DNA from: Bacillus mobilis
GTDB taxonomy: Bacteria; Bacillota; Bacilli; Bacillales; Bacillaceae_G
Length of the DNA stretch: 64,000 nt
Reading direction: 5' to 3'
Assembly: GCF_001884045.1 (NCBI RefSeq)
Contig: NZ_MACF01000070.1
Span: 60,406 to 124,405, forward strand
Shown one piece after another: positions 28,776-38,027 of this stretch. The translations under genes and the position numbers were made by a program. How positions within the stretch are numbered: position 1 is the first letter of the stretch; every line of letters starts with the position of its first letter. The notes beneath the pieces are model-generated. The model did no database searches and had not been told where the DNA came from. It saw nothing but the letters and a program-made list of their open reading frames with translations.

Positions 28776-28806
28776 AAAAGAGTCTACGTTTGTAGATTCT
28801 TTTTTA
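28774..28806 (+). terminator. terminator of the EamA gene
   Basis: Stem AAAAAAGAGTCTAC / GTAGATTCTTTTTT immediately after the stop codon. Confidence 0.85.
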
Positions 28807-28890
28807 TTGTATGATGATATTTAAATAGCAAGAATATTTTCTCTAATATATACAAATAGACTAACAATTCTAATCATAAGGGGGAATTAT

Positions 28891-29667
28891 ATGGTTTTAC
28901 AGTATAAAGAATTTGGAGATTCAAGCTCTCCACTTATGGTGTTTATTCATGGGGGTGGAGTCAGTGGATGGATGTGGGACAAACAAATTAAACATTTTAC
29001 TAACTTTCACTGCCTTGTTCCTGATTTACCGGAGCAAGGAAAAAACAGAAGTAAAGATCATTTCTCAATAAACTTTAGTGCTAAAAAAATCATAGAACTA
29101 ATTGAAGAAAAAGGACAAGGTAAAACTGTTATAGTAATTGGTTTTTCATTAGGCGCTCAAGTATTAATTGCTATGCTCAGCATGAAGCCACACTTAATTC
29201 AATATGCTATGGTAAATAGCGCATTAGTTAAACCAATTCCTTTCGCGAAAACATTTATAAGCTCTCTTAGCTTAACCCACTTCCTAATAAAGAGTAAGAC
29301 ATTTTCCAAAATACAAGCAAAATCAATGTACATAGATGAAACACAATTTGATAACTATTATCATGAAAGTTGTCAAATAAGTAAAAATACATTTGTAAGG
29401 ATATTAGAAGAAAACATGTCATTTACAATACCAAAAGGTTTCAAGGATGCTAATAGTAATATATTAGTAACTGTTGGAGACAAAGAAAAACGAATTATGA
29501 AAGACTCGATGAATGAAATCCTTGAAAGTAATACGAATTGTACAGGTATTATCATTCCTGAAATTGGTCATGGAATCTCTTTGGCAAATCCTATACTATT
29601 TAATACTTTAATTGAAAACTGGCTCGAACATGATATTTTGCCGGAAGACTTAATAATCGTCAATTAA
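28891..29667 (+). CDS. alpha/beta hydrolase
   Basis: 258 residues. Oxyanion-loop motif FIHGGGVSG, nucleophile elbow GFSLGA (Ser), and C-terminal His in IGHGISLANP indicate an intact catalytic triad. No signal peptide. ATG with SD AGGGGGAA. Substrate unknown. Lower codon bias and AT-richer third positions than the neighbours suggest weak expression. Confidence 0.85.
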   Translation: MVLQYKEFGDSSSPLMVFIHGGGVSGWMWDKQIKHFTNFHCLVPDLPEQGKNRSKDHFSINFSAKKIIELIEEKGQGKTVIVIGFSLGAQVLIAMLSMKPHLIQYAMVNSALVKPIPFAKTFISSLSLTHFLIKSKTFSKIQAKSMYIDETQFDNYYHESCQISKNTFVRILEENMSFTIPKGFKDANSNILVTVGDKEKRIMKDSMNEILESNTNCTGIIIPEIGHGISLANPILFNTLIENWLEHDILPEDLIIVN

Positions 29668-29703
29668 TTTCTATACATTATTACTAATCCAAAGACCTAA
29701 TAA

Positions 29704-29733
29704 AAAGGTCTCATTATTTACAATGAGACCTTT
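29704..29733. terminator. bidirectional terminator
   Basis: Perfect 12-base stem AAAGGTCTCATT / AATGAGACCTTT between the convergent hydrolase and ycnI genes. Confidence 0.9.
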
Positions 29734-29742
29734 CAATCTTAC

Positions 29743-30363
29743 TTATCTTTTACGACGTACTACAAAAACACACGCACCTACCGACGATACAATCGCTAAA
29801 ATAGATAAGACAATTGCTATCAATTGCATATTACTAGTGCTTTCATTCTTTTCTACACTAGACACTTCACCATGTTCACCTGTTAATGACGTACCTTTTG
29901 CAATTGTAGTAAGTGAATGTGGTTTTTCAGCTTTTTCATCGCCTGTCCATTCAACAATTTCTCCATCTTTATATTGTTGGTATGCATCCCAAGCTATTTT
30001 TTGTTCTTTATCCGGATTTTTAGCGACAAAAGTAAATCGCTGGAACTGACCAGGTAAAATCCCATCTCCCGTTGCTTCCCACACTACAGTTTTAACTTTT
30101 CCAGCATTATCTTTCTGCTCCTCCACTTTCCATCCTGGCACGGGTTCATACTGTTGAAACTCCACTCCAGACGGTATTTTCAGTGTAACTTTTGTCGTTG
30201 CCACATTCTTTTCAACCGGTACTTTTATCGTGTAAGTCTCCCAAGAATTAACGTCCGAAGTCGCTGGTTTCACAGTGACGTGCGCACTAACCGGTAACGA
30301 AAAAATGCCCATTGCAATTATTGTTGCGATCATTGTCGTGCCAATTTTTTTTATACGTTTCAT
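29743..30363 (-). CDS. ycnI: YcnI-like copper-binding membrane-anchored protein (DUF1775)
   Basis: 206 residues. Signal peptide cleaved near PVSA, so the mature N-terminus starts with the copper-ligand His: HVTVKPATSDVNSWETY. The body is the DUF1775 beta-sandwich with Trp in DVNSWETYTI and VPGWKVEE; the C-terminus has a membrane helix (about 178-200) ending VVRRKR. B. subtilis YcnI binds Cu(II) through the N-terminal His. Located directly downstream of the ycnJ-like gene. Confidence 0.9.
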   Translation of the reverse strand: MKRIKKIGTTMIATIIAMGIFSLPVSAHVTVKPATSDVNSWETYTIKVPVEKNVATTKVTLKIPSGVEFQQYEPVPGWKVEEQKDNAGKVKTVVWEATGDGILPGQFQRFTFVAKNPDKEQKIAWDAYQQYKDGEIVEWTGDEKAEKPHSLTTIAKGTSLTGEHGEVSSVEKNESTSNMQLIAIVLSILAIVSSVGACVFVVRRKR

Positions 30364-30395
30364 TTTATTAACTCCTTTTTATTTATACCTTCTCT

Positions 30396-32045
30396 TTATC
30401 TGCCGCCTACTATAAATTTATAATCCGCATCAAAGCTATCAAGAGATTTTGTTAATCCGTGCACTTGTATATTCCAGTTTCCTGTCATGTTAATATACAT
30501 ACCTTCCGATTCATATTCTCCTGGTGAAACGGCCGAAACTTTAAATGAGCCTTTTCCCATGTTCATATCCAATGATTGCGTAGTTAAAATAATTTGCTCC
30601 ATATCAGTAACAGGTTGTCCGTTCTCATCCTTTAAAGTAATATGGAATGTATTTTTTCCTACTTTATTAGGACTTACATGTAAAGTAAGTTCATATCCAT
30701 TATCTAATTGTTTACTTTCTGTAAAAGGTCCAGTAGGTGGCATCGGCGGTGTTTGTACGTTTGTCATAAAAGCTACGATTACGAAAATAATAATTCCTAT
30801 GATAAACTCTACTTTCACCGTAGCGCCTAATCCTTGCTTCGCTCTCATTTTCCCTTTCACATAATGAACAATTCCCAATATCCCCATGAAAATGAATAAA
30901 AGTATTTTTGCTAATAAAGCTAATCCATACTTCGTATCAAATAACGAGTGGATTGTTGGAATAAAAAATGTACTGTTAAAAAGACCTGTTATTAAAATCA
31001 CGATGACAGCACCTGTTGCCCACGGTGAAAAACGCTTAATCATATCCCAATACACACTCCACTTGTCATCCTCTTTACGTAAAAGAAGAATAATGGTTGA
31101 TAGACCGCCAATCCATAATGAAGCTGCGAATAAATGTAGAAAGTCCATAACGACAGCAATTTCTTTAAACTTTAAACCATATGCGTGACTATTAAAGGCT
31201 TTCATAACAAGTATCCCAATAAACAATACTATCGGAATGCTCCATACTTTAAACGACGATAGCTTTTCACACTTCAGCGCAAAATACGTAACGATTATAA
31301 GCAAACTAATAAGAGCCATTTGAGTGAGCCATACGTAACTAAAAACAGAGAGCTGTAATGTTTCTTTTAATAGTAAAGGATCGAATACTTCTAGCCATGA
31401 AACATCAGCATTTATTTTCGCTTGCAATGGTAGATTGAATAATAAACTAATGAATATGCCAATTAATGAGATCCATATAATTTTTTTACTTCTTGATCGA
31501 ACCGAGATTGCATTCCCTTTATACATAATAAGATTAAAGAATAGCACTCCTATAAATAGTGAGAAACTTGTATATAGAACGCCACGTTCCATAATCATAT
31601 CTATTTGCGGGACATATCCCATCTCTTCTACTTGTATATCGTCTGCTCCCGCTTCTGCTGAGCCAATTCGAAACGGAATCACTCCTTGAATAGGATGACC
31701 GTCAGCTGAAATCACTTTCCACTGAATAGAGTAGAGTCCGTTTTTCAAGTTTTCTTTTAACCCTGCTTCTAATAATTTTTTATTTTTCTTATCGATATGA
31801 GCATTTTTTAAATCTACTCTTGTACCTGATGTATCTCTTACAAACAATGTATTAAAATGCGAAACTTGTATATCCTCATCAAATTCAATTTTCACAACAG
31901 CTGGTGCTTTCTTCAACGTTTCATTTTCAGCAGGGTTGGATTTCACAATGTACGCATGAGCAGATGCACTTTTTGTTATCGATATAATAAGCACACATAC
32001 AATGAATAGCCATGCCCCTAACCTTTTCATTACTTTCACAATCAT
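30396..32045 (-). CDS. ycnJ: YcnJ-like CopC-CopD fusion copper import protein
   Basis: 549 residues. Signal peptide, then a CopC domain whose mature start is HAYIVKSNPAENETL (His copper ligand), then an eight-helix CopD membrane domain (about 150-430) with HLFAASLWIGGLS, then a C-terminal soluble YtkA-like domain. This three-part layout matches B. subtilis YcnJ, a copper uptake protein induced under copper limitation. YcnK/CsoR, the usual repressors, are not adjacent here. ATG at 32045 with a moderate SD. Confidence 0.9.
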   Translation of the reverse strand: MIVKVMKRLGAWLFIVCVLIISITKSASAHAYIVKSNPAENETLKKAPAVVKIEFDEDIQVSHFNTLFVRDTSGTRVDLKNAHIDKKNKKLLEAGLKENLKNGLYSIQWKVISADGHPIQGVIPFRIGSAEAGADDIQVEEMGYVPQIDMIMERGVLYTSFSLFIGVLFFNLIMYKGNAISVRSRSKKIIWISLIGIFISLLFNLPLQAKINADVSWLEVFDPLLLKETLQLSVFSYVWLTQMALISLLIIVTYFALKCEKLSSFKVWSIPIVLFIGILVMKAFNSHAYGLKFKEIAVVMDFLHLFAASLWIGGLSTIILLLRKEDDKWSVYWDMIKRFSPWATGAVIVILITGLFNSTFFIPTIHSLFDTKYGLALLAKILLFIFMGILGIVHYVKGKMRAKQGLGATVKVEFIIGIIIFVIVAFMTNVQTPPMPPTGPFTESKQLDNGYELTLHVSPNKVGKNTFHITLKDENGQPVTDMEQIILTTQSLDMNMGKGSFKVSAVSPGEYESEGMYINMTGNWNIQVHGLTKSLDSFDADYKFIVGGR

Positions 32046-32324
32046 TTCACTTCTTTCTTACTCATCGCTATACTTCCATTCCTTTAACTTCCCAAGTTCA
32101 ATTCTCCGGCGAAATATTAACCTGATTAAATATAAATTACTATACAGTATAACTCTTTATTTCTCTCTCACCTCTAAACTTCCAATAAAATAGTAACTAC
32201 CTTCATAGATACAACTTACATTTTTAAAGTCGATTGTAATTATATCATAAAATATATTTATGTAAGTTCCTGAAGAAGAAAAGTTATCGTGAATCATTTG
32301 TGAAGAAAGTGTGAAATACATAAA
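32046..32324. other. ycnJ upstream region
   Basis: About 280 AT-rich bases with no gene. A short palindrome TATACAGTATA at 32141-32151 lies roughly 100 bases before ycnJ and is a possible operator; nothing else is clear. Confidence 0.3.
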
Positions 32325-32326
32325 GT

Positions 32327-32448
32327 AAAACTTTTATCAGTCGGTGTTTTTGTTCCCCCCTAATTATTAGCCCACGCCAGTCAGACCTTTACGGACAGGA
32401 AGCTCCCACCTAACTCTCTCATATTCGCAGACTTTTGAGGTGGTAGTC
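32327..32448 (+). repeat. dispersed repeat, copy 1 (decayed)
   Basis: Begins AAACTTTTATCAGTCGGTG, continues through a C6 run and ATTATTAG, and ends near GGTAGTC. The first 45 bases align with 63942-63989 and with 56359-56405. An internal pair CCACCT / AGGTGG (32406-32443) would fold. Size and style fit the bcr-type repeats of the B. cereus group; the subtype is not assigned. Confidence 0.6.
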
Positions 32449-32524
32449 TTATCGCTCGCAAATAGCCGAAGAAACAAAAAAGGCATTACGTTATTACGCA
32501 ACACCTTTTCTTAATACAATTCTT

Positions 32525-32655
32525 TTACTTCTCTTCCAGATAATCACCATAATCCATGCTCATTTATTTTGTATCTGCTGTGTTAAGATAAAATAACCTT
32601 CTATCATGCTTATTAATGGGAAGTGTATGCTCGAATACCTTGTTCTTTAAACATT
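32525..32655 (-). pseudogene. remnant of the 3' end of a VOC/methylmalonyl-CoA epimerase gene
   Basis: This stretch aligns with the last 45 or so codons of the intact VOC gene at 33950-34369. KEQGIR, then (after a deletion of about ten bases) HTLPINKHDRRLFYLNTADTK, then YGDYLEEK and the stop match KEQGIR, HTLRINKHGRRLIYLNPADTE and YCDYPEEK. A frameshift and at least one in-frame stop prevent translation. The rest of the gene is absent. It lies on the far side of the CgeB-like gene from the intact copy. Confidence 0.85.
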
Positions 32656-32684
32656 TTATGTTTCTGCATATCCTAACCCTATTT

Positions 32685-33698
32685 TTAAATTCCACTTTCT
32701 TTTATAGGATTAACGCTAATTATTTCCAATAAATCTTTTACCCTTTTATCATATGTATGTTCAATTAGTGTTCTTCTAAATCCTTCCATCGCAATTTTAT
32801 TTCTTTGTGCTGGATTTTCCAAATACCTTTCTGCTTTCTCTATAAAATCAACCGATGAAGTAAATGTCTCAATTTGCACCCCTGGAATATAGCACTTTTC
32901 CAAATCTGAACGAATATCCGTCATTTGAAAAGCACCTGTACTAGCTATTTCAAATGTACGATTATTAATGGAACAAGCATTTATTTTTACTCTATTTATA
33001 TTAAATGTTACATCCTCTATCGATCGATGTATATTCATGTTAATTTTACTTTTTGTATAATATTCCATACTATTTTTATAAACCAAAAATGGTAAAAGTA
33101 TAATCTTATCCTTCAATAATTCATAGTTTTTTAGTCTATCCCAGTTACATCCTATAATTAAGGTGTTTTTAGTCACTAAATACTCTGCAATTGAATCAAT
33201 AAACGCTAGCCGATTATCAAAAGCAGTCCCTATGAAACTAATATCAAATAAATAATCCTCTTCCGTACGTATCGGCGTATATGCAGGAGGTTCTGCCGCT
33301 AAAGGCAAGTAATAAACATTATCACAGCCTAAATCTTTATAAAAATCAATACATCCTGTATCTTGTGTAAAAACATAATCATAATCAAGCACTAAATTTT
33401 TTGTCACATCTGTAAAGTAAGGATCATCTGTAAGCCAGAGTGCAGTCGTAAAATTATATTGTTTTAACTCTTGAATTCCCTTACTTATTCCTTCTTCAAA
33501 ACCATGGAATACAATAATGAGTGAGGGCTGTATCTTTAAAGCTGTTTTCACCAAATTTTTGTATGTTACCATCGTTACATTACCAATTGCTTTTTTCAAA
33601 CTATTAAATATTGATTCCTCTAACACTGGAAAATATACAGAAGCACCAGATTTAACAAATAATACGTTAAAATTTTCAGCACTATATGAAATCGTCAC
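32685..33698 (-). CDS. CgeB-like glycosyltransferase family protein
   Basis: 337 residues resembling the CgeB/spore-protein glycosyltransferase family: an N-terminal Rossmann-like half with HGFEEGISKGI and ALWLTDDPY, LPLAAEPPAY, DISFIGTAFDNRLAFI, and the C-terminal donor-site region NRTFEIASTGAFQMTD followed by a terminal helix FRRTLIEHTYDKR. GTG start at 33698 with a weak SD. AT-rich codon use. B. subtilis CgeB acts in the spore outer crust; the role here is inferred. It lies between an intact VOC gene and a VOC 3' remnant. Confidence 0.75.
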   Translation of the reverse strand: MTISYSAENFNVLFVKSGASVYFPVLEESIFNSLKKAIGNVTMVTYKNLVKTALKIQPSLIIVFHGFEEGISKGIQELKQYNFTTALWLTDDPYFTDVTKNLVLDYDYVFTQDTGCIDFYKDLGCDNVYYLPLAAEPPAYTPIRTEEDYLFDISFIGTAFDNRLAFIDSIAEYLVTKNTLIIGCNWDRLKNYELLKDKIILLPFLVYKNSMEYYTKSKINMNIHRSIEDVTFNINRVKINACSINNRTFEIASTGAFQMTDIRSDLEKCYIPGVQIETFTSSVDFIEKAERYLENPAQRNKIAMEGFRRTLIEHTYDKRVKDLLEIISVNPIKESGI

Positions 33699-33904
33699 AA
33701 ATAGCCACGCTCCAATACATGTAATTAACTATTTATATTATATTGTATTACCTAAAAATATATAGTTGGCTACAAATTAGTCTCCCCTGTAACCTATTGC
33801 CGCGGAAGAGGAGCATAATCAGCTCATTCTACATCTTTATATAAGGTATGACTTTCTTATAAAATGTATAACTTTTTTGTCACCTCACACAAATACAAAA
33901 ATAA

Positions 33905-33934
33905 AAAGGAGTTACATTATAATGTAACTCCTTT
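33905..33934 (-). terminator. terminator of the VOC gene
   Basis: 14-base perfect stem AAAGGAGTTACATT / AATGTAACTCCTTT just past the stop codon. Confidence 0.88.
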
Positions 33935-33949
33935 GCTTAAGGTTGAACT

Positions 33950-34369
33950 TTATTTCTCTTCCGGATAATCACAATACTCAATGATTGTTCCCTCTGTATC
34001 CGCTGGGTTAAGATATATTAATCTTCTGCCGTGTTTATTAATTCGAAGTGTATGCTCTAACGTTCGAATACCTTGTTCTTTTAACTCTTCTAAAGCTACA
34101 TCTAAATCATCGACACGATATGCAACGTGATGAACGCCTTTACCTTTTTGCTTTATAAATCGAGCAATTGGTGAAGTCGTATTATTCGTCGGTGCAAGTA
34201 ATTCAATTCTATCTCCATCCACTTCAAGAATGGCTACTTCGCTTTCCACACCAGGAGCTTCACTTACGTAACGATCTATTAAAGTTCCTAATAACACATT
34301 TTCATAAAAACGTATCGTGCTATCTATATCTCGAACTGCGATGCCAATATGATCAATTGTTTTTTTCAT
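33950..34369 (-). CDS. VOC family protein, probable methylmalonyl-CoA epimerase
   Basis: 139 residues forming two glyoxalase beta-alpha-beta-beta-beta modules. Metal ligands are visible: His in DHIGIAV, His/His in GVHHVAYRV, Glu in GTIIEYCDYP, and Glu in RIELLAP. The spacing matches methylmalonyl-CoA epimerases (B. subtilis YqjC-like). ATG with SD AGGGGAAA. No mutase or propionyl-CoA genes are adjacent, so a different VOC activity remains possible. A broken copy of its 3' end lies at 32525-32655. Confidence 0.82.
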   Translation of the reverse strand: MKKTIDHIGIAVRDIDSTIRFYENVLLGTLIDRYVSEAPGVESEVAILEVDGDRIELLAPTNNTTSPIARFIKQKGKGVHHVAYRVDDLDVALEELKEQGIRTLEHTLRINKHGRRLIYLNPADTEGTIIEYCDYPEEK

Positions 34370-34414
34370 TTTATTTCCCCTACTACTTTATTTTCTTTCA
34401 TTATTAATAGTAAC

Positions 34415-34451
34415 AAAAAAAGTTATAGAAACAAGTTCTATAACTTTTTTA
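34415..34451 (-). terminator. terminator of brnQ
   Basis: Stem AGTTATAGAA / TTCTATAACT with A/T tails, adjacent to the brnQ stop codon. Confidence 0.88.
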
Positions 34452-34452
34452 T

Positions 34453-35811
34453 TTACCCTATTTTCTTATTCGCACTAGCTGTTGGTTGAACTTCATTTTT
34501 TACTTTCACAATACTAATGCCGTATCCGATTAGTCCACCAATAAGTGCTGGTAAAATCCAACCTAGTCCAACTTCATGCATTGGAAGTAACTTAGTTAGA
34601 ATATCGTTCACTACTGCCAATTTCATACCAGCTGCATTTAATCCATCAAACATACTTACAATAAATGTTATTAATAAGCTACCTTGATACACTTCTGCTC
34701 GTCCTTTAAACAATGGATGAAGGAGTGTTAAGAAAATTAATACGATTGCTAATGGATAAATTGCGATTAATACTGGAACAGAAATTGCGATTAATTGTGT
34801 TAAACCTACATTCGCAACAACTGCACTGAACACTGATAATACAATTGCAATCTTTTTATATGAAACGCTTGGGAATAACTTATGGAAAAATGAAGAACAA
34901 GCTGAGACTAGTCCAACACTAGTAGTTAAACATGCTGCTATAACCATAATCCCTAATATAATTCCGCCGTATGACCCGAAATAATAGTTTGAAACTTTTG
35001 CTAATACTGCACCACCGTTATCTAAGTGGCCAAGTTTTGCAACACTTGAAGCTCCCATAAATGAAAGTGCTGAATAGATTATTGCTAAAATAGATGCAGC
35101 AATAAGTGTTGCTTTTGCACAAACAATCATAATATCTTTTTTCGTTTTTGCGCCCTTTTCTTTAATCGCATTTATGATGATGATACCAAATACGAATGAT
35201 GCTAACGTATCCATTGTTAAGTAACCTTCTTGGAACCCTTTAAAGAACGCATGTGATGTATACGCCTCTGCAGGTGCTTGCATTTCTCCCATTGGATGAA
35301 TAAAAGCAAATGCTACTAAAATTCCAATGAACGTTAATTTAATTGGCGTTAAGATTTTCCCTACAATATCGACAATTTTCGCGGGATTTAGCGAAAAAAA
35401 ACAAGTAATGCTAAAGAATACAATTGTAAAAAGAATAAGTGCTGTAGAACTGAAACCTTCTGTCACGAACGGCTTAATACCAATTTCATAAGAAACGCTG
35501 CCTGTTCTCGGAATAGCGAATAACGGACCAATTGCTAAATATAAAACTGTCGTAAATACAATTCCGAATACTGGATGCACGCGACTTGCTAACGATTGTA
35601 AATCCTCTTTACCTGAAATACCAAATGCTAATACTCCTAGTAACGGTAAACCAACACCAGTTACTAAAAATCCAGCGTTAGCAATCCATACATTCTCTCC
35701 TGCCGATTGACCAAGCATTGCCGGGAATATTAAATTTCCTGCTCCAAAAAATAGTGCGAATAACATTAAACCAATAACTACTATGAACGAAAACGGTACT
35801 TTGTTCGTCAT
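34453..35811 (-). CDS. brnQ: branched-chain amino acid transport system II carrier protein
   Basis: 452 residues, about twelve membrane segments. The LIVCS-family N-terminus FALFFGAGNLIFPAMLGQ and AIPRTGSVSYEIG are diagnostic of BrnQ, a Na+-coupled importer of leucine, isoleucine and valine. ATG with SD GGAGG. The leader contains no T-box that I can recognise. Monocistronic with its own terminator. Several BrnQ paralogues are usual in B. cereus. Confidence 0.92.
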   Translation of the reverse strand: MTNKVPFSFIVVIGLMLFALFFGAGNLIFPAMLGQSAGENVWIANAGFLVTGVGLPLLGVLAFGISGKEDLQSLASRVHPVFGIVFTTVLYLAIGPLFAIPRTGSVSYEIGIKPFVTEGFSSTALILFTIVFFSITCFFSLNPAKIVDIVGKILTPIKLTFIGILVAFAFIHPMGEMQAPAEAYTSHAFFKGFQEGYLTMDTLASFVFGIIIINAIKEKGAKTKKDIMIVCAKATLIAASILAIIYSALSFMGASSVAKLGHLDNGGAVLAKVSNYYFGSYGGIILGIMVIAACLTTSVGLVSACSSFFHKLFPSVSYKKIAIVLSVFSAVVANVGLTQLIAISVPVLIAIYPLAIVLIFLTLLHPLFKGRAEVYQGSLLITFIVSMFDGLNAAGMKLAVVNDILTKLLPMHEVGLGWILPALIGGLIGYGISIVKVKNEVQPTASANKKIG

Positions 35812-35997
35812 AATATAACCTCCATTCCAATCCTTTTATCTCATTTCCATTTTTAACTAATTGAATTTTCTGAATATTTAACTTAAGTATCAACTATTCT
35901 TGACCTCATTATAGTTTGAAATATAATATTTTGCAATACTATTTTCAAACTTTTCTTTTATTTTATAAATATACATTTTTTAAAATAGAAATAGACT

Positions 35998-36031
35998 AAA
36001 AAAACAACATGGTCATCCATGTTGGTTTTTT
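35998..36031 (-). terminator. terminator of azoR
   Basis: Stem CAACATGG / CCATGTTG with flanking A and T runs, just past the azoR stop codon. Confidence 0.85.
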
Positions 36032-36045
36032 ACATTTATTATCAA

Positions 36046-36672
36046 TTAAAATTTCGCCGCTACTTTTTTAACGTTCTCTAAACCTTCTTCAACAATTTGT
36101 TGTGAACGATCTGGATATTGATTGTGTCCTTCAATTACAACCGTCTCTGGGTTTGTAATTCCCCAGAATCCAAGTACAGTTGTTACATAATTAACTGCCA
36201 TTTCCATAGGAGCCATTTGTTCTGAAGAATAATCTGAACCTCGCGCACCTAATACAACGACTTTCTTACCACCAGCTAAACCTTCTGGACCATTTGCAGT
36301 ATATTTAAATGTTTTTCCAGCTTGAGATAAATATGAAATATACGTAATTAATGGTGCTGGCACTGTGAAGTTCCATAGCGGGAACGCAAATACAACTTTA
36401 TCAGCTTCTAAAAACTGATTTAAATATTGATCTACCGTTGCTACAGCCTTCTCTTCTTCTGCTGTTAATTCCATTCCTTGACTACGTTTATATCCACCTG
36501 AAATAGCGATATTTCCGTAGTACGGAAGATCTAATGCAAATAAATCTAACTCCGTAATTTCTGTATTTGGGTTCGCTTCTTTATAAGCACTTACAAATGT
36601 TTCATACATTCTTGAACTAACTGCTTGCTCCGCTGGACGATCGTTTGCTTTTACAAATAATACTTTTGACAT
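36046..36672 (-). CDS. azoR: FMN-dependent NADH-azoreductase
   Basis: 208 residues of the flavodoxin-like AzoR family: SKVLFVKANDRPAEQAVS, DLPYYGN, AFPLWNFTVPAPLITYIS (the FMN-contacting PLWNF motif) and GARGSDYSS. It reduces azo dyes and, physiologically, quinones with NADH. The ATG at 36672 has SD GAGGGG. An in-frame extension from ATG 36738 (GLFSSLFGKKEEN...) also has an upstream SD and could give a longer isoform. A 28-base perfect palindrome about 190 bases upstream may be the operator of a quinone-sensing regulator. Confidence 0.92.
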   Translation of the reverse strand: MSKVLFVKANDRPAEQAVSSRMYETFVSAYKEANPNTEITELDLFALDLPYYGNIAISGGYKRSQGMELTAEEEKAVATVDQYLNQFLEADKVVFAFPLWNFTVPAPLITYISYLSQAGKTFKYTANGPEGLAGGKKVVVLGARGSDYSSEQMAPMEMAVNYVTTVLGFWGITNPETVVIEGHNQYPDRSQQIVEEGLENVKKVAAKF

Positions 36673-36865
36673 TGTTTTATTCCCCTCTACTTTTGTATTT
36701 TCTTCTTTTTTACCAAATAACGAGCTAAATAATCCCATTTTCTTCACCTAAACTTTCTTATCATATTCATTATTCATCATCATAAAAATTCTTATTCTAA
36801 TAAAAAGTTCCAATTGATACCTTAAGTAAAGATACCCAAAACTTTTTGTTATTTAATTACCTTAT

Positions 36866-36893
36866 GTAAGTGATTGTAATACAAATCACTTAC
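36866..36893. promoter_or_regulatory. palindrome between azoR and the ACR3-like gene
   Basis: Perfect 10-base arms GTAAGTGATT / AATCACTTAC with an eight-base spacer. Located in the divergent intergenic region; candidate operator for azoR, the transporter gene, or both. Confidence 0.6.
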
Positions 36894-37031
36894 TTTAGTC
36901 AAGTAACTTTAAATAAAAAATAATATCTCGAATTAAAAATAAAACCCAAATACAATTTAAACACCCATTGTACTTTTTTGTTTGTATAATGAATGTAGAG
37001 AGGGCAATTCATATTTAGAAAGGATTTACTC

Positions 37032-37997
37032 ATGAGCACTATAGAAAAGATTCAAACTTTTATTATTCTTTTTGCTGTTACATGCGGCATCGTACTCGGA
37101 CAATTTAATTTGATACATATGTATGCAGAGCAATTTATTGTCCCCTTCTTATTTTTCATGCTGTATGGATTATTCCTCAGCATTCCATTGAAAGAAATAA
37201 AAAATGGATTTCGTAATTTAAAATTCGCTGGAACGAGCCTTACCATTAATTTTTTATGGACACCTTTACTCGCTTGGGGATTAGGAGCACTATTTCTTTC
37301 AGATCATCCGGCACTTTGGGTTGGATTTATTATGTTAATGGTTACTCCATGTACAGATTGGTACTTAATCTTTACTGAAATAGCGAAAGGAAATGTAGCA
37401 CTTTCTACTGCAATTTTGCCTGTAAATTTAATATTGCAAGTACTACTCCTTCCCATTTATTTATTTTTATTTGCTGGTGTCATGAAGACTGTAGCTGTTT
37501 CTGTTTTAGTAGAAAGTATTGTTATCGTAATCGTCTTACCATTTATACTTGCACACGCTACAAAATTCATTATGAATAAAGTGAAAAAAGCTGAAACACT
37601 CGAGAATAAACTCATCCCGTTTTTCAGCTCTGCTCAAATTGTATTTTTAAGTTTAGCAATCGTAGCAATGTTTGCATCACAAGGAAAATATTTACTACAA
37701 AATATGAATGTCGTTTTACTATTACTCATTCCGGTTCTATTGTTCTTCATTATTAATTTTGTACTAGGACAATTTATCGGACGCATAATGCGTTTATCTT
37801 ATAAAGATACAGTAAGTCTAAACTTAACAACATTAGCAAGAAACTCACCTGTTGCACTCGCTATTGCCGTGACGGCTTTTCCAGACGAACCTCTTATCGC
37901 GCTTGCACTCGTTATTGGTCCGTTGATTGAACTGCCAGTACTTGCTTGTGTTTCACAAGTGTTGTTGTTTATTAAGAAAAAACAGCGATATACATAA
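37032..37997 (+). CDS. ACR3/arsenic resistance-type transporter (BASS superfamily)
   Basis: 321 residues, ten predicted membrane segments. The segment MVTPCTDWYLIFTEIAKGN carries the Cys and surrounding residues conserved in ACR3 arsenite permeases. SLNLTTLARNSPVALAIAV is the second conserved crossover helix, as in bile acid/Na+ symporters. Arsenite export is the family's best-known role, but no arsR or arsC is next to it and other substrates are possible. ATG with SD GAAAGGA. Divergent from azoR. Confidence 0.85.
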   Translation: MSTIEKIQTFIILFAVTCGIVLGQFNLIHMYAEQFIVPFLFFMLYGLFLSIPLKEIKNGFRNLKFAGTSLTINFLWTPLLAWGLGALFLSDHPALWVGFIMLMVTPCTDWYLIFTEIAKGNVALSTAILPVNLILQVLLLPIYLFLFAGVMKTVAVSVLVESIVIVIVLPFILAHATKFIMNKVKKAETLENKLIPFFSSAQIVFLSLAIVAMFASQGKYLLQNMNVVLLLLIPVLLFFIINFVLGQFIGRIMRLSYKDTVSLNLTTLARNSPVALAIAVTAFPDEPLIALALVIGPLIELPVLACVSQVLLFIKKKQRYT

Positions 37998-37998
37998 C

Positions 37999-38027
37999 AA
38001 AAAACGTCCTACTTTAGGACGTTTTTT
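37999..38027 (+). terminator. terminator of the ACR3-like gene
   Basis: 13-base stem AAAAAACGTCCTA / TAGGACGTTTTTT right after the stop. Confidence 0.9.

Noticed and set aside
35812-35997. T-box leader for brnQ
   Set aside because: No T-box sequence and no antiterminator structure seen; brnQ has only a short leader.
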